Below, in pieces: positions 1-8,298 of a DNA stretch of 26,489 nucleotides (position 1 is its first letter; each line of letters begins with the position of its first letter). Below the pieces are notes generated by a model. The model ran no database searches. It had not been told where the DNA came from and was given only the letters and a program-made list of their open reading frames with translations. The translations under genes were made by a program, and so were the position numbers. Source of the DNA: a virus; IMG/VR virus record IMGVR_UViG_3300032326_000102, positions 1 through 26,489 of that record; one strand, 5' to 3'.

Positions 1-599
1 ATTGCGTTAAAAACTTTTTCTAGATAACCTTGTGTTTCACGTGGAAGTTGTGCAACATTCATTTGGCCTTGATTACGAGCCATGTTCTGATCAACACGAC
101 CTGGGCCAGCATTATAAGCGGCTGCGGCCGCACGTTCATCACCATTGTATTTCTTTAATAGTGCTTGATAGTATTCTTGACCTACACGATTGTATTCTTC
201 TGGAGTTTGTGCTTGTGCTGGACGAATGCCAAAACCTGGCTGTGCCGCTGTTGCAGGCATAACTTGGTTTCTAAACATTGCGCCAGCTGGACTTGTAATT
301 GGACGTCCTTGAGCATCAAAGTCTCTGTTGCCAGATTCAACTTGTTGCATACGACCAAACGTATTTGGACTTACTGGAGCAGCCACAGGAGCTGGTTGAG
401 CAGCCATTGGTGGTCTTACTGGTGCTGGAACTTCTTGTGTTGTTTTAACAGTTTGTGTGCCATCAGCACGTGTAATAACTTCTTGTTTCTGAACTTGTGC
501 TTGTGCGGCTTCACGTTCAGCCTTTTCTCTGGCTAAACGTTCTTCTTCAGTTTCGTATTCGCCAGCCACGTTGCCCATTGCGTCATATAAGATTGCCAT
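1..599 (-). CDS. Lytic transglycosylase (SLT-type) virion protein, C-terminus cut by window edge
   Basis: Reading leftward from an ATG at 599, 199 codons stay open to the edge, so the gene is partial. Residues 1-80 are charged, then Ala/Pro/Gln-rich. Residues 81-199 match a soluble lytic transglycosylase fold: catalytic Glu88 in QQVESGN, a GAMFRNQVMPATA block (105-117, family pattern GxxxxxQvmP.Ta), PGFG at 121-124, AAAAYNAGPGRV at 158-169 and LPRETQGYLEKV at 185-196. This family cleaves the glycan strand of peptidoglycan. In phages it is usually carried in the virion to open the wall during DNA ejection. A strong Shine-Dalgarno (AAAGGAAAA) overlaps the end of the upstream gene. Neighbouring internal-protein genes support an ejection role rather than an endolysin, but the missing end could hold further domains. 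Confidence 0.9.
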   Translation of the reverse strand, partial: MAILYDAMGNVAGEYETEEERLAREKAEREAAQAQVQKQEVITRADGTQTVKTTQEVPAPVRPPMAAQPAPVAAPVSPNTFGRMQQVESGNRDFDAQGRPITSPAGAMFRNQVMPATAAQPGFGIRPAQAQTPEEYNRVGQEYYQALLKKYNGDERAAAAAYNAGPGRVDQNMARNQGQMNVAQLPRETQGYLEKVFNA

Positions 600-610
600 A
601 TTGTTTTCCT

Positions 611-1339
611 TTAACCGCCCATTCCTGGTAGACTTATTCCTTTAAAGTCAAGTCCAATCTTATCTGTAACACCACCTTGTGTGCCACGGAAATCAGGATT
701 GTAAGAAGCGGCTGGTGTACCAAAGATAACTGACGCATATTTGTTGTATAAGTCTTGTGGAACCATACTTGCTGTAACTGCGTTACCAGCGGCACCCAAT
801 GCTTGTCCAATACCGCCTTGTCCAAGTTGTGCAAGTTGATTTGCAACTGCGGCACGTTGACCAGCAATTTGTTGTTGGATGTTTGCGGCTGTTTGCATTT
901 GTGCGGCTTGTGTTGAACCAGCCAATGCACGATCAGCAAGTGCTTGACGTGCTGAACCTAAACCGCCAGCACCACCAAATGCACGTTGTTGCATTTCTAA
1001 GTTTTGTTGATACTGTGCTTGTGCTGGCGCAAGTGCTGCCATTACTTGAGCACGTTCATAGTTGGGATCAAACAGTGTTTGTAATCCTGTGATACCTGTG
1101 CGTAGTGCTGATTCACCAGTGCCACCTAATGCTTGTTGTGCTTGATAAGCCATTTCAGCTTGGTTTTGTGCGGCATTGGCTACACCACCAGCGGCTCTAT
1201 TGTAAATGTCTGTAGCACCACGAACTGCGCCAGTATATGTTGGAGCAATCGTCTTGGTGAAGAATTCTGTCTGAGCGGCAATCTGAGCACGTTGCTCTGG
1301 TGTTAACACTGCTTGCGATGTTGTAGTGCTTTTACTCAT
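611..1339 (-). CDS. Ala/Gln-rich internal virion (DNA-ejection) protein, putative
   Basis: 242 aa, very rich in Ala, Gln and Gly and predicted largely helical. Residues 70-150 resemble the segment seen in many aquatic-phage internal proteins, with an FGGAGGLGSARQALADRAL stretch near 121-139. No enzymatic motif and no signal peptide are visible. It lies between the 853-aa ejection-type protein and the transglycosylase, a position typical of proteins stored in the capsid and injected with the DNA. The start ATG at 1339 is preceded by TAAAGGAAAAAC, a strong Shine-Dalgarno; the stop overlaps the Shine-Dalgarno of the next gene. The role is inferred from composition and position. Confidence 0.7.
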   Translation of the reverse strand: MSKSTTTSQAVLTPEQRAQIAAQTEFFTKTIAPTYTGAVRGATDIYNRAAGGVANAAQNQAEMAYQAQQALGGTGESALRTGITGLQTLFDPNYERAQVMAALAPAQAQYQQNLEMQQRAFGGAGGLGSARQALADRALAGSTQAAQMQTAANIQQQIAGQRAAVANQLAQLGQGGIGQALGAAGNAVTASMVPQDLYNKYASVIFGTPAASYNPDFRGTQGGVTDKIGLDFKGISLPGMGG

Positions 1340-1376
1340 GTTTTTCCTTTAATATTTCAACTAACACTATTTAACC

Positions 1377-3938
1377 TTAGCGTCCTGGCATCGTTGGCAA
1401 CAGGCCTGCGTATGGATTTCCACCTTGTGTTAGTTGTAATAATTGTTCTGGTGAAATAGGAGTGTACATCTGTTGTAGACCCCATGGTGTTGCTGGTAAC
1501 TGTGGATTGTAAGCTGGATCATAACCAGGTCCTGGCTGATACGCTGTCTTGCTCCAATCAAACTGTGCTTGAACTGGGCTGGTTGTTACATAGTCACGAG
1601 CGCCTGGCATAAAGCCTGGGTTCAAGCCTTGTGCTGTGTTTGGCATTGTGACTTGACCAAAACTGTAGTTACCAACACCGCCGCCGCCGTATGGATCTAC
1701 AGGACCCTTAGGCTCTGGTGGAATGTATGGTACTGGCACGTATGGTGCTGGTGTAGTAGGAGTAGTTGGCTGATTCTGTGGCAAGTTAGGATTGCTACCT
1801 GGCACATAAGGATTACCGTCTGTGTCAGTTGAACCAATTACGTTGCCATCTTCATCATAGGTAATAGTTGAGCCGTCATCAAACTTAACTGTCTTAGGAC
1901 CTTTTTGTTGATTCTGTGGCAAGTTAGGATTGCTACCTGGCACATAAGGTGTACCATCACTGTTAGTAGAACCTACTACGTTGCCGTTCTGGTCGTATGT
2001 AATTGTAGAACCGTCATCGTATGTAACTGTTCTGTTACCACCTGTTGGGGCGCCAATACCTGACTCCATACCAAAGTCATAAACAGGACCTGTATCAGTT
2101 GCTGGTGTTGAAGCAAGCACAGCACCTGTTGTACGATCAATGGTAATTGTAGAACCATCATCGTAAGTGTATGTTTCACCGTTAACAGGAGGTGTTGCAG
2201 GTGTTACTACGCCTGGTGTAGTTGGTGCTGGAGTAACAGGTTGTGTTGTCAATGCTGGATTGCTACCTGGAACATAAGGTGTGCCTTCAGTTGTAGTAGA
2301 ACCAACAACTTCACCGCCTGGACCAGTTACCAATGTTGAACCATCATCAAATATTTGTGTGTTGCCACCAGGTGGTTGCACTGGACGTGCTACTTCAGCT
2401 GGAGGCGTTGTGCTTGGTGCAGGTGTTGTAGCTTTAGGTCCTGGTGCTGTACCTAAGTCACGTTGAACTGTGCCAGCATCAAAATCTGGTGTAAAGTATT
2501 TTACAGTCTTAAAGCTTGAACCAGTTGTCAAGTCCTTAACAATGCTGTCTACTGGACGGTTTGACCAACCTGAAGCGGCTGCGGCTACTTTTGGATCCAC
2601 ACCTGCCATTAACAAGTTGTCTTTGATCTGTGCGTTGCTTAGACCTTGTGCTTTTAATTGTGCTACGTCTTCAGCAATGAAACGTGCATCTTCAATACGC
2701 TGAACAGTTTCAAGTGCGTCTACGTTACCACCACCAACAACTGAGTTCTGAACACCAGTTTGTTTGTCAGTGTATAAGTTCTTGTTAGCGCCTGCGGCAT
2801 TAGATAGTTTAACAGCAATGTCAGCGGCACTTACACCATCAACGGCCAATTTGGCGGCTGTTTGTGCTGTGGTTGAACTTAGACCAGTTGCTTGTAGTGT
2901 TTGTCTAATTTGTGATTCACTTAGACCTTGCTTGGCCAATGACTCAGCGTCAGCGGCTGCGAAACTTGCATCATCAAATGCTTGTTGTGTAATCTTTGGA
3001 TTGGTAATCTTACCTGAGTTGATAGCTTGGTTAGCAATCTGACCTAAGTATGAAGCGGCACCACCTGTTGCGGCTGATTTTAAAATGTCTGCTACAGTAC
3101 CACCACGTAGTGCAGTTAAGCCACCAGCAAATGTTGCTGAGCCAATAACGTTGGTTAACACTGGACTTGTAACGCCAACTGCGCTGCCAACATACTTGCC
3201 CAACACTGGAGTTAGGTATGTTCCTAAGCCTGACAGTGCGGCACTTTTTAATACGTCTTTTGCTGAGCCACCTGATAGTGCTGTAACACCGCCAGCTAAC
3301 ACTGCGGAACCAACAACAGGAGCAAGTGCGGCTGATGCACCAACTGCTGTACCAATTGCTGGAATCAATGCTGGAGCAAAAATAGCAACAGCAGGCAACA
3401 CAAATGGTGCTACCTTTTTAACAACCTTTTTAACACCGTTCCACAAGTCAGAGAAGAAACCATATTCTGGCAAGCCTGTTGCTGGGTTAACGGTGCCAGT
3501 ACCGCCCATTTGTTTAAGCATAGCGGCTTCTTCAGAATTGATGTGAGCCAGCATGGTGTCACCGTTACGTCCCATGTTGGCCATTTGCGCCATTTGCTCT
3601 GGACTTACTGGACCCGCTACGGCACCAGCTTCAGGAGCAGGAGGTGCATTCTCACCTTCCTCAATCATGCTTTCTGCTGTGTTACCAATAGCAACCATAG
3701 AACTAAGTTCTTGGAAGTCTGGTTCAGTTGGTATTTCTGATTCTTCTAAGCCTTGTGAGCGTAGCCAATCCTGAAACTCTGGAAAGCGGCTTGGGTCTGT
3801 GATTACTGCTTCAGCCCAACGTCCAATGTCAGCTAAGACTTCAATAGGCAAGTTTTCTTCACGAAGTATTTCAGCAATGGCTTGACGACTGGCCAAGCCT
3901 TCTTCTTCTGTGAATTGTTGTGGTTGTTGGTTATTCAT
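1377..3938 (-). CDS. 853-aa internal virion / DNA-ejection-type protein with hydrophobic segment and Pro-rich repeats
   Basis: An upstream in-frame ATG at 3980 would overlap the previous gene. The ATG at 3938 has AGGA five bases upstream and begins MNNQQPQQF, so it is preferred. Order of parts: acidic N-terminus (1-110); a GRNGDTMLAHI motif (123-133) followed by a TGTVNPATGLPEYG stretch, seen in many phage internal/tail proteins; basic amphipathic VKKVVKKV and a long hydrophobic Ala/Gly/Val region (about 175-310) with two similar blocks (AGGVTALSGG, AGGLTALRGG); two helical repeats (323-378 and 417-470) each with a QGLS..QI motif; then a Pro/Thr-rich tail with four DDGST-type repeats (527-722). 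The hydrophobic part could insert into membrane during ejection. Function is inferred; no enzyme motif is seen. Confidence 0.7.
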   Translation of the reverse strand: MNNQQPQQFTEEEGLASRQAIAEILREENLPIEVLADIGRWAEAVITDPSRFPEFQDWLRSQGLEESEIPTEPDFQELSSMVAIGNTAESMIEEGENAPPAPEAGAVAGPVSPEQMAQMANMGRNGDTMLAHINSEEAAMLKQMGGTGTVNPATGLPEYGFFSDLWNGVKKVVKKVAPFVLPAVAIFAPALIPAIGTAVGASAALAPVVGSAVLAGGVTALSGGSAKDVLKSAALSGLGTYLTPVLGKYVGSAVGVTSPVLTNVIGSATFAGGLTALRGGTVADILKSAATGGAASYLGQIANQAINSGKITNPKITQQAFDDASFAAADAESLAKQGLSESQIRQTLQATGLSSTTAQTAAKLAVDGVSAADIAVKLSNAAGANKNLYTDKQTGVQNSVVGGGNVDALETVQRIEDARFIAEDVAQLKAQGLSNAQIKDNLLMAGVDPKVAAAASGWSNRPVDSIVKDLTTGSSFKTVKYFTPDFDAGTVQRDLGTAPGPKATTPAPSTTPPAEVARPVQPPGGNTQIFDDGSTLVTGPGGEVVGSTTTEGTPYVPGSNPALTTQPVTPAPTTPGVVTPATPPVNGETYTYDDGSTITIDRTTGAVLASTPATDTGPVYDFGMESGIGAPTGGNRTVTYDDGSTITYDQNGNVVGSTNSDGTPYVPGSNPNLPQNQQKGPKTVKFDDGSTITYDEDGNVIGSTDTDGNPYVPGSNPNLPQNQPTTPTTPAPYVPVPYIPPEPKGPVDPYGGGGVGNYSFGQVTMPNTAQGLNPGFMPGARDYVTTSPVQAQFDWSKTAYQPGPGYDPAYNPQLPATPWGLQQMYTPISPEQLLQLTQGGNPYAGLLPTMPGR
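1771..2360 (-). repeat. DDGST / PYVPGSNP protein repeats inside the 853-aa gene
   Basis: Four imperfect copies of a unit built on (F/Y)DDGST, G(N/E)V(V/I)GST and PYVPGSNP encode residues 527-562, 589-611, 637-676 and 683-722 of the 853-aa protein. The last two are nearly identical: a 41-base DNA stretch is repeated exactly at 1771-1811 and 1909-1949, an offset of 138 bases (46 codons). Near-identity at DNA level suggests recent duplication or gene conversion. Confidence 0.85.
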
Positions 3939-3948
3939 ATTCATCCTA

Positions 3949-3955
3949 TATTTAG
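3949..3955 (-). promoter_or_regulatory. CTAAATA motif upstream of the 853-aa gene
   Basis: Exact minus-strand CTAAATA between the stop of the 462-aa gene (3959) and the start at 3938. It is one of five such motifs, all intergenic, and resembles the T4-type late -10 box (TATAAATA). It lies only 11 bases before the start codon and just before the Shine-Dalgarno, so as a promoter it would give a very short leader. Least certain of the five. Confidence 0.35.
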
Positions 3956-3958
3956 CGG

Positions 3959-5347
3959 TTACTCTTTTACCACTTGGCATGATAAACTGCGGTATCCTAA
4001 TTCACACTGTGTAATCACAGCGTCACTGCCAGGGCTGGGTACAAATTCTACTTCTAATATGTAACGATAGTAGCCTGGCGGTGGTGTGTCAATAATGCTG
4101 GTAAACAGAGTATCAATTGGCTCTAATGTTACTGTGCCTGATGTTACTCCACTTACTGTTAAATTCATGTCATTGCCAGGTGTTGCACCACCTAATAAGT
4201 TTCCTGGAACTACCAGTGTATCACCTACGTCGTAACCTTCACCGCCTGATACAACTTTGATAGAAGTATTACTGATACTGTAAATGGTAGCACCAGTTGG
4301 GAACTGTGTTATTTCTAACGACAAGTTAGAACCTGAACCTGTAACTGTTGTTGGGTTAACTGTGTAAACTATTGGATATGTCACAGCAGAGGCTGCTTTG
4401 TTACCACTATATGCTAATGCTGTGTCAGATGGTACACTGTTTTCTGTTGGGTCCAATGTGGCAAAATTGTATGTGCGATACGCAACTGCTACTGGAGCAT
4501 CAAATATAAAGTCTGGATTGGCTGGGTCATTAGATGGAAAGCCAACATAACGATTAACAGCAACGTTATAAAACATTTGTGAAGTCAATGAAGCTTTGTA
4601 TGTAATTGTGTTCAGCACTTGTGCAGAAATAAACACACGGTCAGAAGCTGAGTTTACAGTTACACGTGCATCACCATCTGTTGAATTGTATCCACCAAAC
4701 AAACTTAGGCCTACAGTACCACCTGAGCCAGTTCCTGGATCTGGATATGGTGTGTTAGTTCTTGCAATAACATACGTTGATGTGCATTCAGCAACACCAA
4801 TAGGACTGTAAGTGCCATCATAAAGGCTAGGTGTTACACCGTTAACTTCAATGCGTGAGCCCAATGGAAATGGTGCAACGCCATCAGTGTAGTTGCCACC
4901 AATAGCAGTAGATGACACCGTTTGAGAAATTGACACACGCCAAGTTGAACCTGAACCTGAACCAGAAATGTTGCTTACAATCTTAGTGCCAGCGGCAACG
5001 CCTGACCCTGTAACATATTGACCAACACCAACGGTACCTGATGTTAAAGTGCCAATGGTCAGCACAAAACCAGCAATGCTTGAACCAGTGCTGGCAAATG
5101 TTTCAAATGTAAACTTCCAAGTGTTAGGATCTAATCTTTCTGACGTGCCTAATGGAATAGGTTCTACATATACAACCACTGGTGCAGTTGAAGTAAATGG
5201 CACACGGAAGTTGCCAGTTAGATAACCAGTTTCACTTACGCTGACACCAGAGAAGTTTTGTCCCAGTCCTGCTGGGCCACTTAGCACATAGTTTAACGCT
5301 TCAGCAATGCCATCACTGTCAGTACGTTCTACAGGATACTTTGCCAT
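3959..5347 (-). CDS. Virion/tail-associated protein of unknown function, 462 aa, with inserted β-modules
   Basis: I do not recognise the core family. The start ATG shares one base with the stop of the 809-aa gene (TAATG), so the two are translationally coupled. Residues 80-213 form a Gly/Ser/Thr-rich two-part module (GQYVTGSG, GSGSTW, then LYDGTY) that closely parallels residues 181-310 of the 809-aa protein. Residues 336-408 form a second module (GEGYDVGDTL, LLGGATPGND) that parallels residues 566-645 of the same neighbour. The intervening core (about 220-335 and 415-462) is β-rich and ends in a short LEVEFVPSPGSD stretch. No signal peptide. Position after the nozzle-like gene suggests a tail or head-tail component, but this is inference. 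Confidence 0.6.
   Translation of the reverse strand: MAKYPVERTDSDGIAEALNYVLSGPAGLGQNFSGVSVSETGYLTGNFRVPFTSTAPVVVYVEPIPLGTSERLDPNTWKFTFETFASTGSSIAGFVLTIGTLTSGTVGVGQYVTGSGVAAGTKIVSNISGSGSGSTWRVSISQTVSSTAIGGNYTDGVAPFPLGSRIEVNGVTPSLYDGTYSPIGVAECTSTYVIARTNTPYPDPGTGSGGTVGLSLFGGYNSTDGDARVTVNSASDRVFISAQVLNTITYKASLTSQMFYNVAVNRYVGFPSNDPANPDFIFDAPVAVAYRTYNFATLDPTENSVPSDTALAYSGNKAASAVTYPIVYTVNPTTVTGSGSNLSLEITQFPTGATIYSISNTSIKVVSGGEGYDVGDTLVVPGNLLGGATPGNDMNLTVSGVTSGTVTLEPIDTLFTSIIDTPPPGYYRYILEVEFVPSPGSDAVITQCELGYRSLSCQVVKE
4124..4342 (-). repeat. β-module 2, copy in the 462-aa protein
   Basis: Encodes about residues 336-408, with VTGSGS, a GEGYDVGDTL segment and LLGGATPGND. It is paralogous to 5842-6081 in the 809-aa gene, where the matching segments are VTGTGS, GSGYVVGNQI and NLGGATPAND. 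Gly/Thr-rich β modules of this type are common inserts in aquatic-phage virion proteins. Confidence 0.7.
4709..5110 (-). repeat. β-module 1 plus partner domain, copy in the 462-aa protein
   Basis: Encodes residues 80-213. The first half shares STGSSI.G, LTIGT, GTV..GQYV.G.G, ISG.GSGSTW and VSISQ with residues 181-256 of the 809-aa protein. The second half shares the YDG.Y core and a following Pro/Gly turn. A shorter relative of the first half is inserted in the adaptor protein. Confidence 0.75.
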
Positions 5348-7776
5348 TAACGGTCATCCTCAGTTTGTGTGTACTGCCATGTCACTGCTGTGCATAGCCA
5401 AATGTTTGAATCTGAACTGTTGCCAATTTCTAAACTGTTAACACGGAAAGCATTTTGGTTAATCTGTGTCCATGGATTGTCAGTGTTGGTTGCCATTGTG
5501 ATTGCAGTAGAAGCCGCTGGAGCTTGTCCAACTGAGTTGGCACCTTCAACTGTAACACTTACGTTACCAATACGTCCTGTATTAACTGCGGGGTCAATAG
5601 GTGTACCAACTGCAAAAATGTTAATAACTTCTGGCATGATACGATGCACTAACAGTTTGCCTGAATAGTCTTCTAGCATCTTAATGTTGTCACGACGGAA
5701 GTATGAAGTAATAGGCAACGTAACACCATTGGTGTCATCTAAGAAAAAGTATCCAACGTCCTTTTGTACAACTCGCACATCTTCATCACCGCGAGCGTAA
5801 ACAACTAAACGACTACCTGGATCGTATGTAAACGTTCCGTTGGCCAGTCCTGTTGGTGGTGCGTCAAAGCCTGTAATACCACCTGTGCCGTTAACTGATG
5901 TAATTGTAAACACGCAATCATTGGCTGGTGTAGCGCCACCTAAGTTAGTGCCTAATATTTTAATCTGATTGCCTACCACATAACCTGAACCTGCGGCTGT
6001 TATATCTCCACGTGCTGGATATGCTTTATAACGTGAGCCAACTTGTTGCACAGTAATACGTGCGCCAGAACCAGTGCCAGTTACGGCTTGCGTTGCACGG
6101 TTAGTAAAGTATTGGTTAGGTGAAGCTATCCAACGTGGACTTTCACACGCAAAGGTAGCGGAGTTAACATCACGTGGTGCGTTCCAAATATCTAAGTCAT
6201 AACGATAAGCCAACATCTTATTTGGCACACCATTTGTTGCTTCAGTAGTTGGATAGTAAATTTCAACTTGGTTCTTGTAAGTGTTGACTTGCATGAACAC
6301 ACGATCAACATACAGTGGATCTAACTGATCAAAGAACCATTGCTTAACACGCTGGTTACCAAGACCAGTAAAATCTTGACCATTGAATACCCAGATGTCA
6401 CGTGCGTCAATACCATACACTAACTTGTCTGTGTTTGCCCAGCAGTTGCTTGAAAGCAATCCACGACCTTGGTTGAACAATCGCACACCTAGGATAGGCG
6501 TTGTTGTGGTTGAGTAGTTGATTGGTGAAAACACCACAGTGTCCCAATATGAACATACGAAGAATTGTCCGTTACATGGAAACGCATCAAGTGCTCCACC
6601 ACGAAGCGGAACATCAAGCTGGTTGGCTACGTTTAACACAGTTGGCTCCCATGTTGCTGGTGCTTGGTTTTGTCCAAAGCGTTGTGACCATTGTACAGCA
6701 ACAGGATATTCTTTTACTTCTCCATCAAGTGTTGTTGCTGTCAAATTGCCAGCTACTAAAATGTTACCTACGTTTGGAGTATTGTATAATCTCATAAACT
6801 TGGCGTACACTGATTTCCAATTTGGGTCATAGTTCCAAGAATAGCGTGGAGCAACAGAACCACCACCTGGATAGGCTGCGCCAGGTGACGCTGTGTAATT
6901 GATGGTTGTCATTGTGCTTGACACAACTGTGTAGAAACCATCGTAAAAGTTATTGACTTCTGAAATACTGATTTGATCACCAGCTGAGTAAGGTGCTGTT
7001 TCATATGGACCACCTCTTACTGTTGTTGAACCTGCTGATTGACTAATGCTAACAGTCCATGTGCTACCTGAACCAGTGCCTGAAATGTTGTTTAAGATTC
7101 GTGTGCCAACAGTTATGCCAGTGCCACTTACATATTGACCAATTGCAACAGTACCAGCAGTGACTGTGCCAATAGTAAGTGTTGTGCCTGATATAGAACT
7201 GCCTGTACTGACAAAAGTGTTTTCTAATGTTATTTGTTGCACTGTTGGACTAACATAAGTGATAGTGTCAATGCCTACAGGAAACAAGTTTGAATACGCA
7301 ACCATCTGCGGATATTGCACACCTTCTTCTTCTGGCCAAAAGAAAGGAGGATTTTGTTCGTCATTAAAAATAGGCACTGTGCCTGACCAAGCTTCAGTAA
7401 TGTTCTGTGCTTGTGTATAAGTGCCAACTCCACCAGGTGGAGTAATTTCAGTCCAGTTTACAGCGGAACTGTTGGTCTCACCGTTTGATGCCCACCACTT
7501 ACCTTCGTTGGTTGCTACAATGAAATAAAAGTCATTGGTTACGCCAGGTATTGGTTGACGGAAACCACCTGAAATGTAAGTAGGTGTTCCTGGCACTCCA
7601 TCAGGTAATGTTGCTGATTCACCTGAAATAGCTCGTATGCCACGCACATCAGTTTCAATGTTTAGTCCATCGTTGTATTCATTTGGTCCTAATGCCGCAG
7701 ACGGAACGTCTGGCGTAAATGACATTTTAGCAAGTGGAATACGCACTTCATTCAATGCTTTTTTTGGTTGCCCCAT
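5347..7776 (-). CDS. Tail nozzle / β-propeller-like tail tubular protein, 809 aa
   Basis: The conserved core resembles podoviral nozzle or tail-tubular-B/P22 gp10-type proteins: an N-terminal strand region (1-170, with a DGLNIETDVRGIRAI segment), then repeated blade-like blocks about 310-550 (VAGNLTAT, VQWSQRF, DAFPCNGQFFVCSYWDTVVF, LVYGIDARDIWVFNGQDF, VNTYKNQVEIYYPTTEA), and a C-terminal β region (650-809). Two modules interrupt it: 181-310 after the N-terminal region and 566-645 near the end; both have paralogues in the next gene. The ATG at 7776 has AAGGA about ten bases upstream. It follows a terminator and a CTAAATA motif, so it probably starts its own transcript. The core assignment is from sequence pattern, not a search. 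Confidence 0.72.
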   Translation of the reverse strand: MGQPKKALNEVRIPLAKMSFTPDVPSAALGPNEYNDGLNIETDVRGIRAISGESATLPDGVPGTPTYISGGFRQPIPGVTNDFYFIVATNEGKWWASNGETNSSAVNWTEITPPGGVGTYTQAQNITEAWSGTVPIFNDEQNPPFFWPEEEGVQYPQMVAYSNLFPVGIDTITYVSPTVQQITLENTFVSTGSSISGTTLTIGTVTAGTVAIGQYVSGTGITVGTRILNNISGTGSGSTWTVSISQSAGSTTVRGGPYETAPYSAGDQISISEVNNFYDGFYTVVSSTMTTINYTASPGAAYPGGGSVAPRYSWNYDPNWKSVYAKFMRLYNTPNVGNILVAGNLTATTLDGEVKEYPVAVQWSQRFGQNQAPATWEPTVLNVANQLDVPLRGGALDAFPCNGQFFVCSYWDTVVFSPINYSTTTTPILGVRLFNQGRGLLSSNCWANTDKLVYGIDARDIWVFNGQDFTGLGNQRVKQWFFDQLDPLYVDRVFMQVNTYKNQVEIYYPTTEATNGVPNKMLAYRYDLDIWNAPRDVNSATFACESPRWIASPNQYFTNRATQAVTGTGSGARITVQQVGSRYKAYPARGDITAAGSGYVVGNQIKILGTNLGGATPANDCVFTITSVNGTGGITGFDAPPTGLANGTFTYDPGSRLVVYARGDEDVRVVQKDVGYFFLDDTNGVTLPITSYFRRDNIKMLEDYSGKLLVHRIMPEVINIFAVGTPIDPAVNTGRIGNVSVTVEGANSVGQAPAASTAITMATNTDNPWTQINQNAFRVNSLEIGNSSDSNIWLCTAVTWQYTQTEDDR
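5842..6081 (-). repeat. β-module 2, copy in the nozzle-like protein
   Basis: Encodes residues 566-645 of the 809-aa protein, with a VTGTGSGARITVQ start, GSGYVVGNQI and NLGGATPANDCVFTIT. It matches the module at 4124-4342. It interrupts the conserved propeller-like part near its C-terminal end. Confidence 0.7.
6847..7236 (-). repeat. β-module 1 plus partner domain, copy in the nozzle-like protein
   Basis: Encodes residues 181-310: STGSSISGTTLTIGT, GQYVSGTGITVGT, ISGTGSGSTWTVSISQS, then FYDGFY and a Pro/Gly-rich end. It has the same two-part order as 4709-5110 in the next gene, so the pair moved or duplicated as a unit. Confidence 0.75.
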
Positions 7777-7803
7777 CTTGAGAGAGTCCTTAGTAATATG
7801 GAG

Positions 7804-7810
7804 TATTTAG
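7804..7810 (-). promoter_or_regulatory. CTAAATA motif, candidate late promoter for the tail/ejection genes
   Basis: Exact minus-strand CTAAATA 28 bases before the 7776 start and directly after the terminator hairpin at 7822-7852. A terminator followed at once by this motif, then a Shine-Dalgarno and a gene, is the arrangement expected of a promoter. It resembles the T4-type late -10 element. No sigma-like -35 is evident. Confidence 0.5.
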
Positions 7811-7821
7811 TACCAAAGAAA

Positions 7822-7852
7822 AAGCCCCAACGCTTCACAGCGTGAGGGCTTC
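7822..7852 (-). terminator. Rho-independent terminator after the small membrane-protein genes
   Basis: On the minus strand AAGCCC pairs with GGGCTT and ACGC with GCGT around a TGTGAA loop, with one mismatch and one wobble, followed by TTTTTCTTT. It closes the transcript of the 59- and 70-aa genes. The rest of the gap to 7924 holds smaller nested inverted repeats (AATGC/GCATT around CTAC/GTAG, about 7885-7915) and no gene. Confidence 0.85.
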
Positions 7853-7924
7853 TTAGGACTATGATTGTTTTACATGAAAAAGAAGAATGCCCTACTCATG
7901 TAGTCTTACAGCATTGCTTCACGT

Positions 7925-8137
7925 TTACTTATTGCGTTCGTCTTTGTCTTGCGTCTTCAATTCAGGCTGTTTTGGCTGTTCTTGTTGTGGTGCAGGTTGA
8001 ACAACGGGAACGGGCTCTGGTACTTTAGTTTGTTCTTTGTAGTTCATTATGCCTGACGCAACGGCACTTGAAATAGCTATGGCGTAAATCATTTTATCAT
8101 TGTCTTTCATAGTAGTAGTTATTGTTTCTGAATCCAT
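7925..8137 (-). CDS. Small single-TM protein with Pro/Gln-rich tail, 70 aa
   Basis: Unrecognised family. Residues 16-31 (MIYAIAISSAVASGIM) form one membrane segment after a short polar N-terminus; residues 36-60 are rich in Pro, Gln and Glu, ending in a charged KTQDKDERNK. The ATG at 8137 has AAGG four bases upstream and overlaps the end of the 59-aa gene by 19 bases, so the two are coupled. No lipobox is seen, so it is not an obvious Rz1. A lysis-accessory (holin- or spanin-like) role is possible from size, topology and pairing with another membrane protein, but is unproven. Confidence 0.6.
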   Translation of the reverse strand: MDSETITTTMKDNDKMIYAIAISSAVASGIMNYKEQTKVPEPVPVVQPAPQQEQPKQPELKTQDKDERNK

Positions 8138-8298
8138 TGGCCTTGCTGATAATCAAAGTAACGGTCAGCGTGGTCATAATAGTGCAGGTTGGTCAAACGT
8201 GTGATCTGATCTTGTTTGTAGGTTGCAATTAGTTTGATTGAACCTACAAGCACACCTAAGAACAATCCTATAAACATCGCACCAATTATTGTTGACAT
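8119..8298 (-). CDS. Small membrane protein, 59 aa
   Basis: Found by reading the gap between annotated-size genes. The ATG at 8298 has a strong Shine-Dalgarno (AGAGGA, seven bases away) and a consensus sigma70 promoter just upstream, and the frame stays open for 59 codons. Residues 4-25 (IIGAMFIGLFLGVLVGSIKL) are a Gly-rich membrane helix; the rest is polar and Tyr/Gln-rich (YYDHADRYFDYQQGQ). It overlaps the 70-aa gene by 19 bases. The family is not recognised. Together the pair form a two-gene membrane operon ended by the terminator at 7822-7852; lysis or superinfection functions are both possible. Confidence 0.75.
   Translation of the reverse strand: MSTIIGAMFIGLFLGVLVGSIKLIATYKQDQITRLTNLHYYDHADRYFDYQQGQWIQKQ

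Noticed and set aside
165-536. 123-codon plus-strand open frame, rich in Trp and Cys
   Set aside because: Antisense of the transglycosylase gene, whose motifs are unambiguous.
3085-3546. 153-codon plus-strand open frame
   Set aside because: It is opposite the hydrophobic part of the 853-aa gene; its Pro/Ala/Thr composition is the antisense of Gly/Ala/Val codons, and it has no ribosome site.
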